Assembly (NCBI GenBank): GCA_010015675.1
Contig: ML976981.1
Span: forward strand, 908,248 to 972,247
DNA from: Byssothecium circinans
Taxonomy: Eukaryota; Ascomycota; Dothideomycetes; Pleosporales; Massarinaceae
Length of the DNA: 64,000 nucleotides
Reading direction: 5' to 3'
Shown: piece after piece, positions 23,999-35,197 of the stretch
How the letters are laid out: every line of letters starts with the position of its first letter
How positions within the stretch are numbered: the stretch's first letter is position 1
Notes under the pieces: generated by a model
The model's input: only the letters and a program-made list of their open reading frames with translations
The model's database searches: none
Told to the model about the DNA's origin: nothing
Made by a program: the position numbers and the translations under genes

Positions 23999-26350
23999 AT
24001 GTTCGGGACACAGGATCTCCAGGTTCAGCGCGCAGCTGAGGTGTACGGAGCGCCGCCGAAAGGACACCCTTACAGCGTACCCGTCCCCGGAACGCAGCGC
24101 GAGGGACGGACGCCCGCGTACCGACATTTCAAGTTTGTGGACAAACCGCTGATGGAGACGTTGGATCCGTCGGTATGGCCACCTGGTCATTTTCATCAGA
24201 TGGGAGGCGGTTGAAAGGACAGTCGCTGACGAGGCATTGGTAGATCACAACGCCGCACGAGGCTTTCGAGGCAGCGGGTATGTGGAATTGCTCGTGTACA
24301 TGAGGCAGAAGACTAATCAGCTTGCACAGCTACAAACTACCCCAAGAACAGGTGCTTAGGCCACCGTCCTTACGACCCCGTCACGAAGACCTTTGGCGCA
24401 TACGAGTGGCAAGACTACAAGACGGTACAAACGCGGAGGAAGAACTTTGGAGCCGGTCTGGTCCATCTACACAAGCAAGCGGGTGTCACAGCACAGAGCT
24501 ATGGCATTGGGCTTTGGTGTCAGAACAGGCCGGAGTGGCAAATCACTGGTGACTTGAGCCCGGATGAGCGCAAGTTGGGATGAGCTGACGAGTGTAGACT
24601 TGGCCGCAATGTCGCAGCGCCTTTTCACAGTCTCTATCTACGATACCCTCGGACCGGACGCGACCGAATACATCATAAACCATGCGGGAGTGGCGACTGT
24701 GGTCACGGCTTTGAACCATGTAGTTGCTCTTCTAAAGCTTAAGCCGCGGTTGCCGACGCTCAAGATGATCGTTGTCTTGGATTCTCTTTCGGCAGGCGAG
24801 CAGCCCGGAGAGTCAAAGGGCGAGCTTCTGAACTCGCTTGCAAGTGAATTGGGCGTGACCATTCACTACATGGGAGATGTAGAAGCCCTGGGTGAGAAGC
24901 AGCCGATCCCTTACAATCCGCCTGCGCCAAACGACATCATTACCATTAACTACACTTCTGGTACCACTGGAAATCCGAAGGGGGTCGTACTGTCGCACAA
25001 GGCTGCTCATGCTGCAACATGTGTGAGCTTGATTTTCTCCAGAAGCAACTCGTCGACTGTCATATGCTCCTTTCTGCCGCTAGCCCACATCTATCAGCGA
25101 TTAGGAGAGCATTCTGCATTGGCTGCCGGTGCCTCTATCGGCTACTTCCACGGCAACATTGCCGAGCTTGTGGATGATTTGAAGCTCGTTCGTCCGACAC
25201 AATTTTCCGGTGTGCCCCGTCTATACAACCGCTTCGGTGCCGCCATCAAAGCAGCGACCGTCCAGCAAACCGGTTTCAAGGGCGCTCTATCCCGGCACAT
25301 TGTCAGCAACAAGCTTGCTTCCATCAATGACAAACACAACCCATCCAACAAGCACGCCGTGTACGACCGCATTTGGGGGAAGAAGGTTGCAGCTGGTATT
25401 GGTCTTGACCGCTGTTCAATGATGGTCAGCGGTTCTGCGCCCATTGACCCTTCGCTTCATCAATTGCTGCGGGTGGTCTTCGCGAATGATTTCGTGCAAG
25501 GCTACGGGATGACGGAGACGTACGCTATGGCTTTTATACAAGAACCTTCCGATCTCACTGCCGGGAGTTGCGGTATGGTCATGCCTGCTACTGAGTGCTG
25601 TCTCATCGATGTACCTGATATGGAGTACTTATCAACCGACAAGCCGCATCCCCGTGGCGAGTTGCTCGTTCGCGGAACCACCTGCTTCAGCGAGTACCTA
25701 GGCAATGAAGAGGAGACGAAGAAGACGATTGACGCCGAGGGATGGGTGCACACGGGCGACATTTGCACAATTGACGAAATGGGCCGCTTCAAGGTTATTG
25801 ATAGGAGAAAGAACGTCCTCAAACTTGCACAAGGCGAGTACATATCTCCCGAGCGCATCGAGAACGTGTATCTTGCAAACTGTGGATGGATGGCCACAGC
25901 GTACGTCCACGGCGACTCGCACCAATCTTTCTTGGTCGGTATCTTCGGCGTTGCACCTGACCAGTTCCCTGCTTTCGCGAGCAAGGTCCTCGGCGAGAAG
26001 ATTGAGGCTACCGATGTGGATAAGCTGAAGGCCGCGTTGAAAAACAAGAAGGTCGAAAGGGCGGTGCTGAAGGAGTTGGATCGCGTGGGCAAGAAGAGCA
26101 AGTTTAACAGCTACGAGAAGGTGAGGGCCGTGAGACTGTTTTTGGATCCATTTACGGTCGAGAACCAGCTATTGACGCCTACGTAAGTCGTCACTTAATT
26201 TGTGTTCCGCGACGGAGGAATGTGCTAACGAACCTTCGTAGATTAAAGCTCAAGAGGCCGCAGACTGCAAAGGCATTCAGGAAGGAGATAGACGAGTGCT
26301 ATTCAGAGGCACTTGCCGAGGAGGGTGGAAGGTCGAAGGCGAAGTTGTAG
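23999..26350 (+). CDS. Long-chain acyl-CoA synthetase with peroxisomal C-terminal signal
   Basis: An ATP-dependent fatty acid:CoA ligase of the ANL superfamily. Exons are 23999-24172, 24244-24277, 24330-24548, 24598-26182 and 26242-26350 (706 residues, all junctions in frame). The AMP-binding P-loop Y-T-S-G-T-T-G-N-P-K-G lies near residue 260, followed by L-P-L-A-H-I-Y-Q-R, G-Y-G-M-T-E-T, the adenylate-binding W-V-H-T-G-D and the hinge I-D-R-R-K-N-V-L-K-L-A-Q-G-E-Y-I-S-P-E, which is characteristic of the long-chain subgroup. The last residues, S-K-A-K-L, end in a PTS1-like A-K-L tripeptide. I infer peroxisomal matrix targeting and a role in beta-oxidation (Faa2-like). Not part of a visible cluster. 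Confidence 0.93.
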
Positions 26351-26650
26351 ACTTGATAAAGGGTTAGTCCTGCATCGCGAGGCTGTTTGTCCAGCATTTC
26401 CGGCATCATGCATGGTCTGGTGGTGATGGATATAGATTGTTTGTGTAGTATATAAGTGGGATGGTTTCTCGAATATCTCACAATCAATATGCTCTTGGTG
26501 TTGGGTATGCTATTTGAAGTTGCGTAGTGGCGTGTGGGGTGTGACTTGAGGCCACGATACGCGTCCGACATCAGGCCGAAGCACGCCTCAAGTTGGGCCG
26601 TCACTTCACATGTTCAAAGGCGTCAGTAGAGTAAACGCGCACACCAACGA

Positions 26651-26724
26651 ACGTTCGACAGCATGCACAACACGTACTGTAGTTTGGACGTTCGACAGCA
26701 TTCACAACACGTACTGTAGTTTGG
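26651..26724. repeat. 37-bp tandem duplication
   Basis: The unit beginning ACGTTCGACAGCATGCACAA is present at 26651-26687 and again at 26688-26724 with one substitution (GCATG against GCATT). No gene overlaps it. Confidence 0.9.
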
Positions 26725-27101
26725 CATAATCGAGCCTTATCGCATTGCCGCTTGTTTCCGGGCGGTTTCAGGCACACCGAATGCTGCCTAGCGCAGCCCC
26801 GCTCTTAGGTCATCCGGCGGTATAAGAAGGAGCCTGCCCGCCCTCTCCCGCCTTCTCTCCTCACCACCTTTTCGCCAACCAGCACGACCGTCCGTCCCGT
26901 CCTCGCCGACCCCTCGAGTCACGCCGCGATGCCCGTACTGCGACCCCGATGCCTTCGTCCTCTTACGTCGTTTTGACGATGGGTTGAGGCCGTCTGCTGC
27001 AGAGGTTACTCCGCCGCCTGATCCGCCGTCTCTGAGCCTGGTCGCCCTCTATCGTAGAGGACCGCTGGGAATCGTTGGCGAACGTGATGGCGGATGATGC
27101 C

Positions 27102-27158
27102 AACAGATATTAGACCGCTGCTCTCGAGCATGTCTTGATAGGCCGAAAGGTCCTTGGC
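27102..27158. repeat. Dispersed repeat fragment, copy 2
   Basis: Contains CCAACAGATATT followed by GATAGGCCGAAAGGTCC and TGGCGA, matching the order and spacing of the 2917-2984 copy. The flanks differ, so only a core survives. Confidence 0.5.
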
Positions 27159-27926
27159 GATGCATTGCACAGACGCACCCTCTTTCCCATGCCCGTCATC
27201 CTGCCTAGTGCTATCCCCAAAGTGGGTGATGCGTAGGTAATGTTGGCTACAGCCTCGAAGAGGCTCGTTACCATGTTGACAGCCCCGATGCAGCGATGAG
27301 TGGCCCACTCTGATGCTGCTGGGGGAAAGATCCCTCCTTCCAGCTCGGGTTGAACCTGAGTCCGATGGAGGGGTGGCATGATCCACGGAATTGTTCGTGG
27401 ATGGAGCCAAATGGCCGCTTGACGCCACTGGCTAGGCCGCCAGTCTTTACTCGCTGTGTCTACGGACTAGAGAGTATGTGTTCCGATCTGACGCTTTTCA
27501 AGAAGTCGAGCTTCACGAAAGATCTGTTGTGTGCATTACAAGACATCGAAAGGAGAGATTTTACAGAGATGATTTCATCACTGCTTCATTTGCAGAATAC
27601 CTACACTGCGTCTCCTGGGCTCACGCCCAAAGATGAGAATTTATCGAGAAAATTTTGGATTTTTTTCACGCAACGGCCGTTCTGAGCGGGGTTTATCCCC
27701 ACCCTGGCGAGGGGGCTCTTCGACCATGTCGCCGAGTCTACTCGCTGGGGGAGACGCCTACAGATATGGAGCTCGCCTCCGACAGGTCGTTAGACCCCTG
27801 GCATTCTGTCGCTCAAACGCACCCCGCGCGCCCCTCGGGGTCTTCGGACCCAAGAGCGATTCCTGCCTGTGCAGGTTGCTCGTCCTCGCGCCCCTCGTCT
27901 GGCTGCCATTCGTTGGGTGCGGATCC

Positions 27927-27997
27927 TACCTCTAGCGTCGAGTTTGACTCGGTTGAGGTGGGTTACCTCTAGAGTCGAGTTTGTCTCGACTGAGGTG
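27927..27997. repeat. 34-bp near-duplicate pair with inner GTCGAG/CTCGAC palindrome
   Basis: TACCTCTAG-GTCGAGTTTG recurs at 27927 and 27964. The second copy contains GTCGAG and CTCGAC as inverted arms around a short spacer. Function unknown. Confidence 0.75.
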
Positions 27998-29194
27998 TGC
28001 CCCCTACCTTTTTGGTTTCGATCTTCTTGGTTTGCGGGATTGATGGATGTCTCCATCGAATGCTGAGAAATAATTGTGTCAATCCTATTTTTTGGAATCA
28101 ATTGTGTTTTTTTTGTCGATGGGTCAAGAGATAAGGTCGATGGTGGAACTGTTGTTTATGGGCATCACGGCGACTATGGCGACAGGGCGAATCGAGGGTT
28201 GGGATTAGGTGGTCCGGACCCGAATCGTGCTCGACAACCGATAAGGAGAAGTATCACCGCGCGTTGGGGCTCTGCTTCGGGTGGGCCAGGCGGCGCGGGG
28301 GAAGAGGAGGATGGCGGCAATGCCTGCTCGTCCACGTTCGTGCCGCTGGATAGTCTCTTATGTGAGATGAACTGAATGCAGGTCAAGGTGAGTATTCCTT
28401 CCTTTTCGCTCTACTTGGTGGGATGCGCCTCTGGTTTGTCCAGCTCGAATGAGATGCTATCAAGGTTGGGAATGTGGTGTTGACGTGACGTTGAGCATGG
28501 GACTACTATTGTGTCTTGTACGGTGTGCTTTGATACTTATTACGTAGGATCAATCGAACAGTCTACCTCCACTTGAATCTCTCATCACTGACGTCCAAGT
28601 GCCTCTCTTCTCAATCGTGCCTTGCACGCCTCGTAGCGATAAGTGTCCATCAGGGCACCCTCCTTTTTTTGTGACTGCTGGGTCTTGCGACTGCTGGTAA
28701 GAAGCACGTTTAACCCGTCCACCTTCTGCGTTTGTGTCGTATAGCATGGGCGGAACTGAGCTTGATGCTATGGCGACTGCTGTACGGCTCAGTCATATGC
28801 AGATGCCTTCATGATTGGGAAACAGCATGTGCACACCTTTCTCCATTGATGCAGTCTGCAGTCTCTACTTCCTTGTGCTTCCATTTTCTCTCGTAGGTCT
28901 TCACGCGATGTTTCTTCTGCGTCTCGTCATCCTATTCTCAGCTCAGCACACCACGAAACTTCAAGGCTACAATCGGGGCGCAGCATTCGACCGGTTACCA
29001 TCACACCTGCAGAACAAGAACTTCACGTGGCTCTCGTCTCCTCGAGGCGGGCGTTCCCAAGTGCTTTCCAATCGCACACCGTCCCTTCGCGCCATTGTTC
29101 GCAACAAACGGGTGAACGACACCGCCTCACACTCACCTCCACGACGCGAAAAAAGTCTGCAGTTCGCGTCACCTCCGCGTTTGCGGCTACCAAG

Positions 29195-30784
29195 ATGGCG
29201 GCCTACTTTTACTTCCCCAATTATCGCAACGCTCCTTTCAACTACTTCGACTACTACAGCATCTGGAACTGCTCGATACAAGCCTACGTCCAATTGCAAC
29301 TCCAGCAGGCGCACGCTCAAGCCCGACAAAGAACGGCCGGGATGGAAGAAGCTTCTGTGCATATGCATGAGCAGCGGATCCGGGGACATGCTGATGCTGA
29401 GAGTCATGGCCGTGGGGTGATCGAGGAGCGGAACCTGCGTATCCCGGTAGAGCAACTGGAGGAAGAGCGCCATTCGCAGCGTGAGCAGCAGCAAAAAGAG
29501 GAGCGCCAGAGGGCGGTGCGGGATGAGGAGGTTTGGCGGAGACTGCAGGCGCAGCAACAGGAGATGTGGAAAGAGAAGCAGAGGCAGGACAGCTTGTGGT
29601 ATCAGCAGAATCTGAGCGCTTACCAGCCCTTGGCTACTGGGCATTGGGATGGCTTCTCTGGCAGAGTGGATGCATCTGGCGCATTCTACAACGGAGGGTG
29701 AGTGTTTGCTTTGTCGACGTGCTGTGGTGATACTGACTAGGTGAAGGTATGCTGGCCTCCATCAACCCCGGCACGTCTATTACAGTGCTCAAGCTGCTCA
29801 GTATCAACAGCATCTGATGTCTTCGAGCCCGAGCTGGGATGGCAGTCTGCCTTTGCAGAACAATGGGGCTCCTCACTTTCCCAGTGGTTTCCATCAGCTT
29901 GGCCACGCGCTCCCACAGCATCCGCAGCATCGGCAGCTCTTCAGCTCTCCCGAATCCAGCAGCCCGCCTGTACAGGATAATGCGGTGGCGTATAGCCAGC
30001 AGTTCTTTCCCCAGGAGTTCATACCTGGTCAAGGCTACTACCAGTTCGGACACCAGACCGCGCAGTCTTACGGCGGATTTGCGTACAACCATGTCGCTGC
30101 ACCCGCTCGACATCCCGGTTTTGCGAAAGAAGTACCCTTTGGCCTTCTCGGCCAGTCCCTCAATCAGAACCATGCTGCTGCGCATGTTCAGTACCCATCG
30201 TATCAGCAGGGAGACTTCTTGAAAGCTCTGGGCCAGCCGAACAACCAGAGCCATCCCGACCAGCTTGCAATCAGTGCCATTGCAGGCCAGGCCGGAAACC
30301 AACAGCATCCCAATAGTCCACTCTACAGGACGCTCCCCCTGGTAAACGGCGGCAACCATCCAATCAGAAAGTCAGCGCAAGCACTGCAATATCATCCCGA
30401 CCAGTCAGACCCGGAGTTTAATCATGCATCTATCACACCGGAACCCGCGCCGCGAAGCGTCTCGCCTTTCAGCGTTGTCAAGAACGAAATCAAGACGGAG
30501 CCGAATCCGTTCGTGAGGCCGGGAATGCCGACTCGAGGCCCCTTTCGGCTGCAACGCCATGTCTCTGCAAGGGATAAGAATGCTCGTGTTGTGGAGTGGT
30601 TGAAGACGAGGTAGGCTTTTCCCCAGTTTGGGCGTGGCTTTTGATACTGACATTGATGCCCAGACCTGCAGAGGATGTGCCAATTCGTACTCGCAAGCGT
30701 TCTGCCTCCTCCCCGTCGCCGTGTGAGCGTGCGGAATGTGCGAAGCGCATTAAAGAGGAAGGATCGTCTGCGGCTGGCGTGTAA
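29195..30784 (+). CDS. Gln/Pro-rich protein, unrecognised
   Basis: I do not recognise the family. Exons are 29195-29697, 29747-30610 and 30664-30784, giving 495 residues with consistent phases (first intron 49 nt, second 53 nt). The N-terminal 55 residues are aromatic and Tyr/Asn-rich (Y-F-Y-F-P-N-Y). A highly charged Gln/Glu/Arg coiled-coil-like stretch covers about residues 60-140, followed by a long low-complexity Gln/His/Ser/Pro region. Near the C-terminus are basic clusters (R-L-Q-R-H and R-T-R-K-R) and an I-K-T-E-P motif resembling a SUMOylation site (psi-K-x-E). The composition suggests a nuclear or RNA-granule protein, but that is inference only. The first intron's acceptor is AAG, because using the nearby TAG would create an in-frame stop. 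Confidence 0.7.
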
Positions 30785-31237
30785 GAGGTACTTTTAGTAG
30801 ATGTCGAGAGGATCGATGTTCCTGTCGAGAGCGATACTGTCGTTGCTTCGTGCGCGTGGGGATGGAAAGTGTTAATGTGTGCGGGAGATGCTATGCCAGC
30901 TTTCAAAAAGAGGATCACTTGTTTGTTAACAGGCTGGGGATGGAAAGTATGAAGTGGGGGAAAGGAACCATCACGCTGAGAGATATGCGACAAGGTTACG
31001 GATGACGATGATGATAGTAAGATGGCCCCATATTCTACTGTAGTTGGCTCCGAGAACACCTGAGAACTCCCTCCGCATGCCACCGGTTTCGAGTTTACAA
31101 CACAAAGGGAATGTTTCTTGAAGCAATATACAACCTTCCTGCACTCTTGCCGTCCAACCGACTCCTAACCTCACGTAAACTTGACTCCTTGAACACCTGA
31201 GTGAGAACTGCCCCGCACGCCATCGTCGACAAGCTTA
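30785..31237. other. Convergent 3' interval
   Basis: Between the Gln-rich gene and a minus-strand hypothetical gene. Nothing recognisable. Confidence 0.5.
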
Positions 31238-31951
31238 CTACACCGAGGAAGCACTTCCCGGGGCACTGTCCACAGCTTCATCATTCTCGTTCTTCCCGTC
31301 AACCTCGCTCACTTCATTCATCCTCCTGACCTCAGCTCCTTCCAAATCCACCCATGCATTCCCGTTCCGTACAATGCCACTCAAAGCCTCTCCATGATTA
31401 CCACCACTGCATTTCCCCCATCCAGCCCTGGACTGAATTCCCTTGCTCATTCGATCTCGCGGCCTCGTAGCATCATCCTGCGAGCGCGTTTGCGCTGCGA
31501 CACTATCCCCATCGTCGAAGCCATAGAGGAAGCTGGTATCGTACGCAAAGGTTCCACGGCCGCGACGAGCGATCGGTGTGCACGATAGCGAGCTCTTGTG
31601 GTCGGGATCAAGCTTTGTAGAGCCCCGGTCTGCAGCAGGGGTGGGAGGAGGTGCGCAAGTCTTCGGATCGTGGTGGTCGCAGATGTCTAGAGGAAGCGAC
31701 GAGGCTTCTGGCAAGTGGTGCTCTGGGGATGGGCAGGGCGTGCGGGGCCCGGTAGTCCAATAGGACTCTGTATCGTGTACCCAAGGAGGAAGCGAGCGGG
31801 CGTGTGATTGCGAAGTTGGGGCTGCGAGGAGGCGGAAGGGTGGGAGAGGGACTAGTTGCATGGTTTGCGTCGATTGTGGCGCTGTTGGTGGAAGATTGAA
31901 GTTGGTGTGGGAGAATAGAGTAGGATTGAATGGATCGGTTGACTTGCTCAT
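31238..31951 (-). CDS. Hypothetical protein, low complexity
   Basis: Single-exon frame of 237 codons plus stop from the ATG at 31951 (M-S-K-S-T-D-P-F-N-P), or 279 from 32077. No domain recognised. It is Ser/Pro/Thr-rich in the first half and acidic at the end (E-V-S-E-V-D-G-K-N-E-N-D-E). A short ordered-looking piece, G-T-F-A-Y-D-T-S-F-L-Y-G-F-D-D-G, lies in the middle. It sits just downstream of, and on the same strand as, the zinc-finger/ankyrin gene. It could be a real disordered protein or a chance frame. Confidence 0.45.
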   Translation of the reverse strand: MSKSTDPFNPTLFSHTNFNLPPTAPQSTQTMQLVPLPPFRLLAAPTSQSHARSLPPWVHDTESYWTTGPRTPCPSPEHHLPEASSLPLDICDHHDPKTCAPPPTPAADRGSTKLDPDHKSSLSCTPIARRGRGTFAYDTSFLYGFDDGDSVAAQTRSQDDATRPRDRMSKGIQSRAGWGKCSGGNHGEALSGIVRNGNAWVDLEGAEVRRMNEVSEVDGKNENDEAVDSAPGSASSV

Positions 31952-32210
31952 CTTGCTGGTTTGTAAAGAGCTGGTACGAGAGTAAAGAGGTGGAGGCGGT
32001 ATATATTGACACTTGTGTTTGGTTTGTGCGATGAGACAGTTTGTGGTTGTGTGAGTTTGATCGTAGGTTTGAGACATTATCGTAGTTGTCTTGCCGTGAT
32101 TGTTGATGGTGTTTGCTTTCTGGAGAGGTTTGAGAAAGAAGCCTCTGGAATCTCAAAATGCTTCGTCGCTACCAAAACCTCAGGGACAATGTGGACGATT
32201 GACTGTCCGA

Positions 32211-34273
32211 CTAAGTTGAAGTTACAGCGGTCATAGGCCCTCCAGTCGACAGTGCGCGCTTTGTCCTGGCACACGCCAGCAAGAGCACGATGATAGGATC
32301 TCCGAAACGGTAGGCATAATTCAATGCCTTCCACCCTCGGACGTCCTTAATCTCCATAAGGTCCTCATTTTTAAATTTAGACCAAAATAGCAATGTGCGT
32401 ACGGCGTTCTGCCGATCATTCAACGTTACCACCCGATCGCCTGACTCTATAGCGCACATGAGCGCAGTTCGCCCTTTGTGGTCCCGAGCAAGAATGTTGG
32501 CGCCCTTTTCTAGTAAGTATTTGATGGCGGATGGACAGCCGTTACGAGCACATGTATGGAGAGCTGTCCTTCCGTGCTGTAACGATCTATCTACTATTGC
32601 TCCATTTTCAATTAGACGATCTGCTATTAGGTAATGAGATCGCTGGACTGCCTCCTCGAGCGCCGTAGACAAATGGACATCGATGCTTGTACCGTCGTTG
32701 AATATCATGTTTGGATTTGCGCCGCCTGAAAGTAGTTGAAGCGCATCAGCGGAGGATCCATTTCGAATAGCTCGAATCAGTGGTAGAACGGTTCCTGGAG
32801 GCCACCGTGATGGCATAGGATTAACGATAATGTTAATCAAAGAGGAAAGTACACGTCGGACTCCATCGTTGTTAGAACTGTTGGCATAATCCATCGCAGT
32901 ATTCTTCAATTTATCTGTCCCATTGACGTCCGCACCTGCTTCAAGCAGCAAACGACAAACGAATTCGGAGCCGCTCGCTGCAGCGAAATGTAAGGGTTGT
33001 AATCCACACTTGGTCCTCGCGTCTGGATCGGCGTCATTCTTAAGAAGCGTCTGTACAATTGGAAAATTGCCGTTTTGACAAGCGACATGTAGCGCAGTCC
33101 GACCAAAAACATCTTGATGGTCGATATCGGAAGTGTTCAACTCGAGGCCCGATACAGCCGATTCCAGCTCTTCGACAATTTCATCCCATGCTGACATCTC
33201 CAACGTCTTCAGCTTGCTGTCCAGGTATCGATGAAGGAAGGTCCTACCGAGACAATCGAGAGGCTCCCATTTGGCTTCGCGCGTTAGTGGGATGCAAAGG
33301 CGGTTGAAGGCCGAATGTGAAAATAATTCGTCCGGCAAAGAGCATGGGTGTATAGAAAGTCGCTCGACTGGCATAAATACTCCCAAGCCCAACGACGACA
33401 ACGAGGCGGCTACATCTCTCTGGGCATGCCTGTAAACATCGAAGTACTGGACATACAGGTCCAAAAACCGCCGGTGTCCGTGACGACGATGTTTCAGGCA
33501 GGTGCGCAATAAGTCGCTCATAAGTAGAAAATGGCGTAGCGGAGACCCGAGCAGTGAATCGGTGCTAAGAAACTCAGAAATTCGGTCCTCATTTAAGCAG
33601 GCATGGCAGTGGATGAGTTCTGATAACGCTTGTTCGTCAAGGAATCCTCTCCAATGTGAGAGCTCCGGGCTGCTTGGAGCGTTGTTGCATAGAGTGAGTT
33701 TCTCAAAGATGACTTCGTCGAGTCTTCTCGCGAACGTCTGGAAAGGGGCTTTGCCGTTCGGGTCTTCGAAGAACATGGTCTCGCTATCGGAGTACTGAGG
33801 GAATAGTACATCAAGATCATCTTCGATGCTTTTGAGGTGATTCATAGACATTGCGAAGTTTCTTCGATAGAGTAGCAGAAGTGACCTAGGTCCAATCAGT
33901 GGGATGTTACTCAAATATACGGATCGACTCCTACAGTTGAGACGTTTCGAACTCCAGCAGAACTGGAGGGGATGTAGGAGAGGCGGGGACGTGCTGGCGA
34001 GCTGGCTTGCTATGCCGTCGCTTTGGCGCCCGCTTAGGCTCGGAGCAGTTCAGCCCTCTCTTCTCGCATCGTCTACACTTCACCGGCCATGCCCGGTTCT
34101 CGGGGAGGCACTGACGTCGGTCAGTGAAGTTCGGGTAGAATTCACTTAAATACCTTCTGCTTGTCTTGACGGCACTGTTCACACCTGAGCATACTCAGCT
34201 GTCCTCTGTCCCGTGTAACCCGTTTAGGGAGAACCGGAGCTTCGATACGCGGTAGACGAATCGAAGACGCCAT
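32211..34273 (-). CDS. Zn(II)2Cys6 finger fused to ankyrin-repeat protein
   Basis: Three exons read on the minus strand: 34273-34154, 34110-33935 and 33885-32211 (656 residues). The introns are 43 nt (GTATTT to GTCAG, branch CTGAC) and 49 nt (GTAGGA to CCTAG). Both keep phase, and the second removes the only stop separating the two halves. Residues about 31-66 contain C-x2-C-x6-C-x10-C-x2-C-x6-C (C-E-Q-C-R, then K-C-L-P, then K-C-R-R-C, then L-N-C-S-E), followed by a basic segment R-A-P-K-R-R-H-S-K. Ankyrin units occupy the C-terminal 300 residues (G-R-T-A-L-H-V-A-C-Q-N-G, G-L-Q-P-L-H-F-A-A-A-S-G, G-R-T-A-L-H-T-C-A-R-N-G). I infer a DNA-binding regulator that uses ankyrin repeats to bind a partner; the target is unknown. 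Confidence 0.8.
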
Positions 34274-34604
34274 TTTGTTGGGTGGGATGTCGAGCAAGCA
34301 GATCAAGGTCAGCTTGACTTTAGTGCTCCAATATTTCCTTCCCGCTTCAAAGGGAGGCCGAAGTCTTCTGCGATATTACTGTATGCGGTGATGTAGAGAT
34401 GGAAGGGATCGAATGTCCGAAAACATGAGAGAACGTGCGATGGTGAACCAGAAGTAGGACGCGTGACAAGGGGCGCAAACGAAATTCAGCCCAAGAAAGT
34501 GCGGAAAGATGCGCTTCCAGAAGTGCGACAAAGTGCGGGAGGGACGGAGAAACGGACCTGGCAAAATCTCCCATATCCCAAGTCAACATGGCGGGGGCTG
34601 TGGG

Positions 34605-34943
34605 CTATAGTAAGCAAGAGTCCCTGTTAGCCACGGTTGCAGATCGCCCCCAGTACGAGTCAAAAGCGTTGCATAGATCATTATGTAACTCGGCGCCACT
34701 TCCTCCGTGGTATCCGCTTGTGGCTCTGGAGTTAAGACTGGATTCGCGTTGAGTGGGAGGTTGGCATTTAGAGTCTGACCACGTTTGGATCGCTCTATGC
34801 CTTTGTGGACCTCGTCTTTGAAGGGTGCCTCGTCTGTGCAACGTTCTCCCACACGTACCGCATTGTACCTTAGGTGTCTTGAATTCCCGTGGAATGATAT
34901 GCTCTCTGTGGCACTGTCTTATATGGCGTGCTAGATAACCCAT
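34605..34943 (-). pseudogene. Possible C2H2 zinc-finger remnant with frameshift
   Basis: The minus-strand frame from the ATG at 34943 shows Y-L-A-R-H-I-R-Q-C-H-R-E-H and then C-G-T-C-G-R-T-L-H-R, which look like the end of one C2H2 finger and the start of the next. The expected histidines then fail in this frame. Another frame in the same place reads A-P-F-K-D-E-V-H-K-G-I-E-R-S-K-R-G, which would continue the finger better, so a small indel near 34820 is likely. An in-frame stop lies close upstream of the ATG. I read this as an eroded fragment; chance resemblance is possible. Confidence 0.35.
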
Positions 34944-35066
34944 AAATACCCTTACATAAAGTGTATTGCTTCTTATGTTTGCCTATTTTGACAATCTAGC
35001 GCCAAGCGACCCTTGTGAATTTGCTTTTTCGCCGGATTGGTCACGGCCAGATGGCGCAGATCGGTG

Positions 35067-35197
35067 GCGGCAGGTTTGATGGAGGCAGGTTGATGGAGGC
35101 AGGTTGATGGAGGCAGGTTGATGGAGGCAAGTTGATAGAGGCAAGTTGATGGATGCAAGTTGATGGATGCAAGTTGATGGAGGCAGGTTGATGGCGG
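35067..35197. repeat. 14-bp minisatellite, about nine copies
   Basis: Units of GGAGGCAGGTTGAT repeat head to tail with A/G and G/T variants (GGATGCAAGTTGAT, AGAGGCAAGTTGAT). Because the unit is not a multiple of three, the array cycles through reading frames. It is in a gene-free area. Confidence 0.9.

Larger units (their letters stand above)
26351..29194. other. Gene-free interval with small repeats
   Basis: About 2.8 kb with no supported gene. It holds a 37-bp tandem duplication (26651-26724), the second copy of the dispersed repeat (about 27102-27158) and a 34-bp near-duplicate pair (27927-27997). Short ORFs do not resemble proteins I know. Bases 28400-29194 should contain the promoter and leader of the next gene. 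Confidence 0.55.
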
